From JBFFSQ01 sp041572275 (lineage in GTDB: Bacteria > Pseudomonadota > Gammaproteobacteria > SZUA-229), in the NCBI GenBank assembly GCA_041572275.1, contig JBFFSQ010000212.1:1-5129 (forward strand): DNA of 5,129 bases, written 5' to 3'. Shown here piece by piece: positions 1 through 4,203 of this stretch. Made by a program: the position numbers and the translations under genes. Positions within the stretch are counted from its first letter, which is position 1. Every line of letters begins with the position of its first letter. A model generated the notes under the pieces. The model searched no databases. It was not told the DNA's origin and was given only the letters and a program-made list of their open reading frames with translations.

Positions 1-12
1 ATTTCTAAGAAG

Positions 13-46
13 TTTTTGATCTAGCATATTTTTTTCTTATCAAAAA
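13..46. repeat. AT-rich inverted repeat near left edge
   Basis: TTTTTGAT at 13-20 is matched by ATCAAAAA at 39-46, giving 8-bp arms around an 18-nt AT-rich spacer. It lies in the 136 bp left of the acnB-crcB terminator, where I see no gene. The same stretch has an 11-bp dyad at 57-67 (GTCTC-G-GAGAC). The arms are low in complexity, so chance is a real possibility. It could also belong to the control region of a gene beyond the left edge, but I found no convincing promoter pair. Confidence 0.3.
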
Positions 47-136
47 TTGATACAGAGTCTCGGAGACCCAGAGTAAGTATTATGTCTTGATGATATAAGC
101 TTTTAAAAATTAGCGCTTATGATTGACACGTTTATT

Positions 137-172
137 AAAAAAATCAAACAGCTGTTCTAAAAAAACAGACTG
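137..172 (-). terminator. Intrinsic terminator after acnB-crcB
   Basis: On the minus strand, 33 nt after the crcB stop, the RNA can form an 8-bp stem: CAG, a bulged U, then CUGUU, pairing with AACAGCUG (172-164 with 156-149) around a 7-nt loop. It is followed by UUUGAUUUUUUU (148-137). A hairpin plus U-rich tail at the end of the last gene fits a Rho-independent terminator. The stem is only moderately GC-rich and is bulged, so strength is uncertain. A second hairpin just upstream (172-206, CTTTGC/GCAAAG core) has no U-tract of its own and overlaps the crcB stop. Confidence 0.65.
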
Positions 173-204
173 AATTTTTTCTTTGCACCTCAGCAGCAAA
201 GAAT

Positions 205-582
205 TCAAACCATACTTTTCGCCCACTGGGCGCCGGTCCAGGCTGCTGCTAAACAAACCACGACATTCAGGAACACATTCCACATCGCTTTTTGCACCAA
301 GCCCTGCTCCAGCAATTCCAGTGTATCCCAGGAGAAAGTCGAAAACGTAGTTAACGCCCCCAGCACACCCACTACCAGTGCCAGTCGAACCTCATGGGGA
401 ACGTCAAATTTTTCCACCAACAAAATGGATAACAGTCCAATCGCAAATGAACCCATGACATTCACTGCTAATGTGCCATAGGGAAAGCTACGTCCGAACC
501 AGGCGTAAATGCCTGACGATATTCCGTAACGCAGCATGGCACCTAAGGCTCCACCCATGGCAACAAAAAGCAGGTTCTTCAT
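205..582 (-). CDS. crcB: Fluoride channel CrcB/Fluc
   Basis: A small inner-membrane protein (125 aa from the ATG) of the CrcB/Fluc family. These proteins form antiparallel dimers that export fluoride and protect cytoplasmic enzymes. Visible family signatures are the N-terminal GGALGAMLRYG (10-20), GTLAVN followed by GSFAIG (36-49, with the conserved Asn41), and GALTTFSTFS (75-84), which carries the Phe-box phenylalanines and the helix break around the central Na+ site in known Flucs. Four hydrophobic segments lie at about 4-24, 34-57, 64-90 and 97-120, the family's normal layout and length. I chose the ATG at 582-580. A TTG one codon upstream (585-583), directly after the acnB stop, is an alternative start. 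No good Shine-Dalgarno is visible, so translation is probably coupled to acnB. There is no room for a separate fluoride riboswitch. Confidence 0.95.
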   Translation of the reverse strand: MKNLLFVAMGGALGAMLRYGISSGIYAWFGRSFPYGTLAVNVMGSFAIGLLSILLVEKFDVPHEVRLALVVGVLGALTTFSTFSWDTLELLEQGLVQKAMWNVFLNVVVCLAAAWTGAQWAKSMV

Positions 583-585
583 CAA

Positions 586-3144
586 TTATGCTGCAACGAT
601 GGGTATAACCTTATCAGCAACGTCTTTATATTCTGCAATTTCATGGAAATTCAGATAGCGGTATATTTCCGCTGACATAGTTTCAATGTCTTTTACTTTT
701 TCCATGTATTCCGCAACAGTTGGGATATGACCAAGTATGGCTGCAACCGCACTTAGCTCAGCCGATGCCAGATACACATCCGCACCATTACCCAGACGAT
801 TTGGGAAATTACGCGTCGACGTTGATACTACGGTAGAATTATCAGCTACACGTGCCTGGTTACCCATACACAAAGAACAACCGGGCATTTCAGTACGTGC
901 GCCTGCTTTTCCAAAGATACTGTAATAACCTTCTTCTGTTAACTGGTGCTCATCCATTTTTGTTGGTGGTGCAATCCACATACGGGTTGGAATATTACTC
1001 ACACCCTCGAGTACCTTACCAGCAGCTCGATAATGCCCAATATTAGTCATGCAGGAACCGATAAAGACTTCATCAATATGTGTATTGGCGACTTCTGACA
1101 ACAGCTTCACATCATCGGGGTCATTCGGACATGCGAGGATCGGCTCTTTGATTTCGTTCAAATCAATTTCAATAATTTCCGCGTATTCTGCATCAGTATC
1201 CGGTTCCAGCAATTGGGGATCTTTCAGCCATTCTTCCATCGCGTCAATTCGACGCTGCAAGGTACGCGCGTCTTCATAACCGTTGGCAATCATCCACTTC
1301 AGCAAGGTAATATTGGACTGCAGAAACTCGATGATGGACTCTTTACCCAGACGCACAGAGCAACCGTTAGCAGAACGTTCAGCCGATGCATCGGACAATT
1401 CAAATGCCTGCTCTACTTTCAAATCAGGTAATCCTTCGATTTCCAGCACACGACCATTAAAGACATTTTTCTTGCCCTGTTTTTCAACAGTCAGTAAGCC
1501 TTTCTGAATGGCCACATAAGGAATTGCATTGACCAGGTCACGCAAGGTAATACCCGGCTGCATTTCACCTTTAAAACGCACCAGTACAGACTCAGGCATA
1601 TCCAGTGGCATTACACCCAGGGCAGCACCAAAGGCCACCAGACCCGAACCGGCAGGAAAACTAATTCCAATGGGAAAACGGGTATGGGAATCGCCACCAG
1701 TACCAACGGTATCCGGCAAAATCATACGATTGAGCCAGGAGTGAATAACACCGTCACCGGGGCGCAAAGCGACGCCGCCACGGGTATTCATAAAATCAGG
1801 TAAATCGTGTTGCAGCTTTATATCCACAGGTTTTGGATAGGCCGCCGTATGACAGAATGACTGCATCACCAGATCGGCAGAGAAACCCAGGCAGGCCAGC
1901 TCTTTCAGCTCATCACGGGTCATCGCACCAGTGGTATCCTGTGAGCCCACTGTGGTCATTTTCGGCTCACAGTAAGTCCCTGGTCGTACACCCTCGACAC
2001 CACAGGCTTTACCGACCATCTTCTGGGCCAGTGTATAACCCTTGCCGGTATCCTGTGGCTCGACGGGACGTAAGAAAACATCTGATGAGTCTAGATTCAG
2101 TGTCTCGCGCGCGCGGTCTGTTAAACCACGACCGATAATCAATGGGATGCGACCATTAGCTCGAACTTCGTCAGGCATAGTGGTTGGACGCAGATCAAAC
2201 GTACACAGCTCATCACCGGCTTCATTGAGTACAACACCTTCTTTAGGACGAATGCGAATTACATCACCCATATTCATAGCGCTAACATCACACTCAATCG
2301 GCAAGGCCCCAGAATCTTCTGCGGTATTAAAAAAGATTGGCGCTATCTTGCCCCCGAGGACCACACCGCCTTCACGCTTATTGGGTACAAACGGAATATC
2401 GTTGCCCATATGCCAGAGTACTGAGTTAATAGCAGACTTACGTGAAGAACCGGTGCCCACAACATCACCCACATAGGCAATGGGGTGACCTTTTTGTTTC
2501 AGCTCTTCGATCGTCTCCAATGGCTTGTCCATTTTACTGATCAGCATGGATTTGGCGTGTAAGGGGATATCTGGACGGCTCCAGGCCTCTGTGGCCGGTG
2601 ATAAATCATCAGTATTGGTTTCGCCGGGCACCTTGAATACCGTTACAGTGATTTCATCAGCCAGCTCAGGCTTACTGGTAAACCACTCAGCATCAGCCCA
2701 GGACTGTAGAATCTGTTTGGCAAAATCATTGCTTTTAGCTTTCTCGGCCACATCATGGAAAGCATCATAAATCAGTAGTGTGTGGGACAGGGCTTTTACA
2801 GCCACTGGTGCCGTGACCCCATCATCCAGCAAATCAATCAATGGCTGGATATTGTAGCCACCTAACATGGTACCCAGTAATTCAGTCGCGTACTCACGTG
2901 AAATCAAATCACAGCCGGTCTTGCCTTTGGCCACATCCGTTAGAAACGCAGCTTTAACATAAGCCGCCTGGTCTACCCCTGGTGGTACTCGATTCACCAG
3001 TAAATCCATCAGATAATCAGTATCTTCTCCGGCAGGATTTTTGACAAGCTCAACTAAATCAGCAACTTGCTGAGCATCAAGTGGTAATGGAGGCAGGTTT
3101 TCTGCGGCACGTTCTTCAACATGTTTGCGGTACGCTTCGAGCAC
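586..3144 (-). CDS. acnB: Aconitate hydratase B (AcnB)
   Basis: AcnB is the main TCA-cycle aconitase, interconverting citrate and isocitrate in the cytoplasm through a [4Fe-4S] cluster. The enzyme has 852 residues. In order there is an N-terminal HEAT-like domain (about 1-160, with NRVPPGVD at 51-58), a swivel domain (about 160-370, with GDVVGTGSSRKSA at 226-238) and the catalytic domains 1-3. This HEAT-swivel-first order separates AcnB from AcnA. The cluster ligands are visible as Cys698 (GSCMTNIGH) and Cys756/Cys759 (PGCSLCMGNQ), matching Cys710, 769 and 772 of E. coli AcnB. GTG is the start: MLEAYRKHVEERAAE aligns with the E. coli N-terminus, and AAGGAA lies 6 nt upstream. It is about 13 residues shorter than E. 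coli AcnB (865 aa from memory), mostly from a loop near residue 205. It is first in the transcript with crcB. In related species the apo-protein also binds mRNA; nothing here tests that. Confidence 0.98.
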   Translation of the reverse strand: MLEAYRKHVEERAAENLPPLPLDAQQVADLVELVKNPAGEDTDYLMDLLVNRVPPGVDQAAYVKAAFLTDVAKGKTGCDLISREYATELLGTMLGGYNIQPLIDLLDDGVTAPVAVKALSHTLLIYDAFHDVAEKAKSNDFAKQILQSWADAEWFTSKPELADEITVTVFKVPGETNTDDLSPATEAWSRPDIPLHAKSMLISKMDKPLETIEELKQKGHPIAYVGDVVGTGSSRKSAINSVLWHMGNDIPFVPNKREGGVVLGGKIAPIFFNTAEDSGALPIECDVSAMNMGDVIRIRPKEGVVLNEAGDELCTFDLRPTTMPDEVRANGRIPLIIGRGLTDRARETLNLDSSDVFLRPVEPQDTGKGYTLAQKMVGKACGVEGVRPGTYCEPKMTTVGSQDTTGAMTRDELKELACLGFSADLVMQSFCHTAAYPKPVDIKLQHDLPDFMNTRGGVALRPGDGVIHSWLNRMILPDTVGTGGDSHTRFPIGISFPAGSGLVAFGAALGVMPLDMPESVLVRFKGEMQPGITLRDLVNAIPYVAIQKGLLTVEKQGKKNVFNGRVLEIEGLPDLKVEQAFELSDASAERSANGCSVRLGKESIIEFLQSNITLLKWMIANGYEDARTLQRRIDAMEEWLKDPQLLEPDTDAEYAEIIEIDLNEIKEPILACPNDPDDVKLLSEVANTHIDEVFIGSCMTNIGHYRAAGKVLEGVSNIPTRMWIAPPTKMDEHQLTEEGYYSIFGKAGARTEMPGCSLCMGNQARVADNSTVVSTSTRNFPNRLGNGADVYLASAELSAVAAILGHIPTVAEYMEKVKDIETMSAEIYRYLNFHEIAEYKDVADKVIPIVAA

Positions 3145-3150
3145 TGTTGA

Positions 3151-3156
3151 TTCCTT
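3151..3156 (-). promoter_or_regulatory. Ribosome binding site of acnB
   Basis: The minus strand reads AAGGAA here, 6 nt before the GTG at 3144-3142. This site supports GTG as the start codon, since no in-frame ATG lies nearby and the following residues match AcnB N-termini. Confidence 0.75.
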
Positions 3157-3188
3157 AAATTCGGTTAGTAATTTAAATTAAGCTGAGC

Positions 3189-3194
3189 ATTATA
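3189..3194 (-). promoter_or_regulatory. acnB promoter, -10 box
   Basis: The minus strand has a perfect TATAAT, 44 bp upstream of the GTG start, which predicts a transcript start near 3182 and a leader of about 38 nt. The -35 region is poor: at 17-bp spacing the hexamer is GAGCAA (3217-3212), with two matches to TTGACA, and spacings of 15-19 bp give no good box. A strong -10 with a weak -35 overlapped by an inverted repeat suggests a regulated promoter. A weaker second candidate further upstream is TTGATG, 16 bp, TATGAT (about 3397-3424). Confidence 0.6.
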
Positions 3195-3201
3195 CACTTG
3201 C

Positions 3202-3229
3202 TAAACCGCAATTGCTCTATTGCGGTTTA
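3202..3229. promoter_or_regulatory. Perfect 11-bp-arm dyad over acnB -35 region
   Basis: TAAACCGCAAT (3202-3212) and ATTGCGGTTTA (3219-3229) are perfect inverted copies around the 6-nt spacer TGCTCT. The centre lies about 34 bp before the predicted acnB transcript start and covers the -35 zone. Neither strand has a T-tract after it, so a terminator is unlikely and a regulator-binding site is the better inference. It does not look like the Fur, CRP or IscR consensus sites as I remember them, and the regulator is unknown. Confidence 0.5.
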
Positions 3230-3460
3230 TAGGCATTAGACCTTGAAAACGAGCATTTAGCGGGTATTTCAACCTCAATCAAGCAGATTGGGTACGACTT
3301 TGCTTTGTGGTGGTATGAGTGAAGCGGATGAACAAGCGAATCATCAAATGATATCGCCAAAGCTGACAAAAATATTCTTATTCAGCTACAAAATTTATCA
3401 TAGCTGAAAGCATCACTACATCAACTCTGCAGGGTATGAATAAAACCATTGAAACCTTTA
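3230..3460. other. Noncoding stretch upstream of acnB with weak dyads
   Basis: No credible gene or RNA gene is seen here. The stretch holds several imperfect dyads: 3272-3293 (ACC-T-CAATC with GATTGGGT, one bulge), 3336-3357 (GCGAATCAT with ATGATATCGC, one bulge) and 3381-3408 (perfect TTCAGCTA/TAGCTGAA, 12-nt spacer). A + strand open frame without a start codon (3233-3322) ends in the residues FALWWYE. It may be chance or the tail of a lost gene. Base composition is more AT-rich than acnB. Confidence 0.45.
3361..3408. repeat. AGCTGA sites spaced two helical turns apart
   Basis: AGCTGA occurs at 3361-3366, inverted as TCAGCT at 3382-3387, and again as AGCTGA at 3402-3407, with centres 21 and 20 bp apart. 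The last two are part of perfect 8-bp arms (TTCAGCTA/TAGCTGAA). A fourth AGCTGA lies at 3181-3186, at the predicted acnB transcript start. The phasing would put all sites on one face of the helix, which suits cooperative protein binding, but the motif is only six bases long. Confidence 0.35.
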
Positions 3461-3461
3461 C

Positions 3462-3478
3462 CGCCGCTCCTGCGCATC
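3462..3478 (+). repeat. 17-bp direct repeat, copy 1
   Basis: CGCCGCTCCTGCGCATC is repeated exactly at 3609-3625. The shorter CTCCTG also occurs at 3489-3494 and inverted at 3577-3582. The two 17-bp copies nearly bound the palindrome mosaic, as expected if it grew by duplication of a unit. Confidence 0.85.
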
Positions 3479-3492
3479 ACGGCAACTGCTCC

Positions 3493-3529
3493 TGTGTTGC
3501 CCTAATGTCCTACATCCATGTACAACACA
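3493..3529. repeat. Nested inverted repeat in mosaic
   Basis: The outer arms TGTGTTG (3493-3499) and CAACACA (3523-3529) enclose an inner palindrome TACAT-CC-ATGTA (3511-3522). On the minus strand the inner part reads GUACAUGGAUGU as RNA. That is one base away from RUACARGGAUGU, the selected CsrA-binding consensus as I recall it. Confidence 0.7.
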
Positions 3530-3546
3530 AGCGCCGCGGCATACGA

Positions 3547-3562
3547 CCGCCATGGATGGCGG
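3547..3562. repeat. Palindrome with 7-bp GC-rich arms
   Basis: CCGCCAT and ATGGCGG are perfect inverted arms around GG. The core CATGGATG is the reverse complement of the CATCCATG seen in the dyads at 3511-3522 and 3619-3632, so this unit sits in the opposite orientation. Confidence 0.8.
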
Positions 3563-3608
3563 AAATGTTGTTTTTGCAGGAGTAAAAAACGACCGTACAT
3601 CCTGACTT

Positions 3609-3625
3609 CGCCGCTCCTGCGCATC
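3609..3625 (+). repeat. 17-bp direct repeat, copy 2
   Basis: This is an exact copy of 3462-3478, 147 bp away. It runs into the palindrome at 3619-3632. Its CTCCTGC can also pair with GCAGGAG at 3576-3582, forming 7-bp arms over a 31-nt spacer. Confidence 0.85.
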
Positions 3626-3632
3626 CATGCGC
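3619..3632. repeat. Palindrome GCGCAT-CC-ATGCGC
   Basis: Perfect 6-bp arms surround CC. The CATCCATG core is shared with 3511-3522 and, inverted, with 3547-3562, while the outer arm bases differ and still pair. That is compensatory variation around a fixed core. Confidence 0.8.
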
Positions 3633-3644
3633 CCACGGCATACC

Positions 3645-3657
3645 GTACATCCTGTAC
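3645..3657. repeat. Palindrome GTACA-TCC-TGTAC
   Basis: Perfect 5-bp arms surround TCC. An imperfect relative, GTACATCCTGAC, lies at 3595-3606. The dyad starts right after the U-tract of the isc terminator. On the minus strand the core reads CAGGATG, the form of the repeat found in loops of CsrB-type RNAs. Confidence 0.75.
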
Positions 3658-3659
3658 AT

Positions 3660-3682
3660 AAAAAAGCCCGCAAAGCGGGCTT
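3660..3682 (-). terminator. Strong intrinsic terminator after iscU
   Basis: The minus-strand RNA forms AAGCCCGC-UUU-GCGGGCUU, an 8-bp perfect stem with a 3-nt loop whose second arm runs into a six-U tract (3665-3660). It begins 34 bp past the iscU stop. This is a textbook Rho-independent terminator and should end the iscS-iscU transcript. The + strand side is followed by TTAAAAA, so it is not clearly bidirectional. Confidence 0.92.
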
Positions 3683-3716
3683 AAAAAGGCAGAAACCCCT
3701 GGGGAGGGATGGGTTC

Positions 3717-4097
3717 TTACCCTTTTTTCTTCATATAGTCTTCAACAGCTGCGCTAATGGCATCTTCTGCCAACACCGAACAGTGTACCTTAACCGGCGG
3801 TAATGCCAGCTCTTCCGCAATATCCATATTCTTGATCTGCTTCGCTTCATCCAGGGTTTTTCCCTTCATCCATTCAGTAACCAGCGAGCTCGAGGCAATT
3901 GCTGAACCACAACCATAGGTTTTAAATACCGCATCTTCTATGATGCCGTCATCCGTCACCTTGATCTGTAATCGCATCACGTCACCACAGGCCGGTGCGC
4001 CCACCATACCGGTGCCAACATCTTTCGCATCCTTATCAAAACTGCCCACATTGCGGGGGTTTTCATAATGATCCATAACTTTTTCACTGTAAGCCAT
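3717..4097 (-). CDS. iscU: Fe-S cluster assembly scaffold IscU
   Basis: IscU is the cytoplasmic scaffold on which [2Fe-2S] and [4Fe-4S] clusters are built before transfer to apo-proteins. It takes sulfur from IscS and is released by HscA/HscB. The protein has 126 residues, close to the 128 of E. coli, and agrees with it through most of its length. The three cluster cysteines are Cys37 (GAPACGDV), Cys63 (YGCGS) and Cys106 (VHCS), with Asp39 and His105 also present. LPPVK at 99-103 is the motif bound by the HscA chaperone, so an HscA partner probably exists elsewhere. The ATG start has AGGAG 7 nt upstream. It follows iscS by 106 bp and is followed by a strong terminator, so iscA is not the next gene. 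Confidence 0.98.
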   Translation of the reverse strand: MAYSEKVMDHYENPRNVGSFDKDAKDVGTGMVGAPACGDVMRLQIKVTDDGIIEDAVFKTYGCGSAIASSSLVTEWMKGKTLDEAKQIKNMDIAEELALPPVKVHCSVLAEDAISAAVEDYMKKKG

Positions 4098-4104
4098 TGC
4101 TGGT

Positions 4105-4109
4105 CTCCT
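4105..4109 (-). promoter_or_regulatory. Ribosome binding site of iscU
   Basis: The minus strand reads AGGAG (in CAGGAGACC) 7 nt before the ATG at 4097-4095. It is a strong, well-placed site that gives iscU its own translation signal despite the long gap from iscS. Confidence 0.85.
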
Positions 4110-4124
4110 GTTTTCATTGCCTCT

Positions 4125-4138
4125 GAGTCTTATGACTC
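4125..4138 (-). other. Small hairpin upstream of iscU
   Basis: On the minus strand GAGTC-ATAA-GACTC forms a 5-bp stem with a 4-nt loop, ending 15 nt before the iscU Shine-Dalgarno. It may shape the leader between the two genes. It is short and could be chance. Confidence 0.4.
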
Positions 4139-4160
4139 TTCGGCTAAGCTATCTGTTCAT

Positions 4161-4189
4161 CGGCCCGATATGGTATCGGCCGGTTTTTT
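4161..4189 (+). terminator. Hairpin with + strand T-tract in iscS-iscU gap
   Basis: CGGCCCGATA (4161-4170) pairs with TATCGGCCG (4174-4182) over a TGG loop, making 9 bp with one bulged C. On the + strand it is followed by G and six Ts (4184-4189), the layout of an intrinsic terminator for transcription antisense to the operon. On the minus strand the same hairpin is preceded by As and has no T-tract after it. In the iscS-iscU mRNA it would therefore be a stable structure 21 nt past the iscS stop, perhaps a processing or stability element. Which role is real cannot be told from sequence. Confidence 0.6.
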
Positions 4190-4203
4190 AATTTCTATCT
4201 CGC

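Larger units (their letters stand above)
3462..3657. repeat. Mosaic of TCCW-core palindromes (REP-like)
   Basis: About nine short dyads are packed into 196 bp. Nearly all have a TCCA or TCCT core (or its complement) between self-complementary arms that differ from one dyad to the next. They are: 3465-3474 CGC-TCCT-GCG; 3483-3499 (CAAC/GTTG, imperfect); 3511-3522 TACA-TCCA-TGTA; 3547-3562 CCGCCA-TGGA-TGGCGG; 3569-3590 TTTTTGC-AGGA-GTAAAAA with one G:T pair; 3595-3606 GTACA-TCC-TGAC, bulged; 3612-3621, identical to the first; 3619-3632 GCGCA-TCCA-TGCGC; 3645-3657 GTACA-TCC-TGTAC. The octamer CGGCATAC recurs at 3537 and 3636. The element lies just beyond the isc terminator and well clear of the acnB promoter. 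An open frame on the minus strand across it has repeat-derived, cysteine- and arginine-rich residues and is not a believable protein. Confidence 0.8.

Noticed and set aside
123..151. TTGACA on the + strand as a possible promoter
   Set aside because: At 17-bp spacing the -10 hexamer would be AAACAG, which is not credible, and the site sits inside the terminator region of acnB-crcB.
172..206. Hairpin at the crcB stop as the main terminator
   Set aside because: The stem (CTTTGC/GCAAAG) is followed by As on the minus strand rather than Ts. The hairpin at 137-172 has the proper T-rich tail.
737..2770. Several + strand open frames of 60-144 codons inside acnB
   Set aside because: They lie antisense to a clearly conserved gene, have no family resemblance and are expected shadows of its codon usage.
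3315..3407. A 30-codon + strand ORF starting MSEADEQANH
   Set aside because: There is no proper ribosome binding site, no recognisable domain and no promoter. It overlaps several dyads. Too short to support.
3462..3657. CRISPR array
   Set aside because: The repeats are short, palindromic and of unequal spacing, with no constant repeat length, no unique spacers of constant size and no cas gene.
3458..3673. A 71-codon open frame on the minus strand across the palindrome mosaic
   Set aside because: Its sequence is built from the DNA repeats (DAQERR appears twice), it is rich in Cys and Arg, has no Shine-Dalgarno, and overlaps the terminator stem. It is better explained as a by-product of the repeats.
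3145..3716. tRNA or other standard RNA gene in the iscU-acnB gap
   Set aside because: No cloverleaf, no CCA end and no rRNA-like sequence was seen on either strand.
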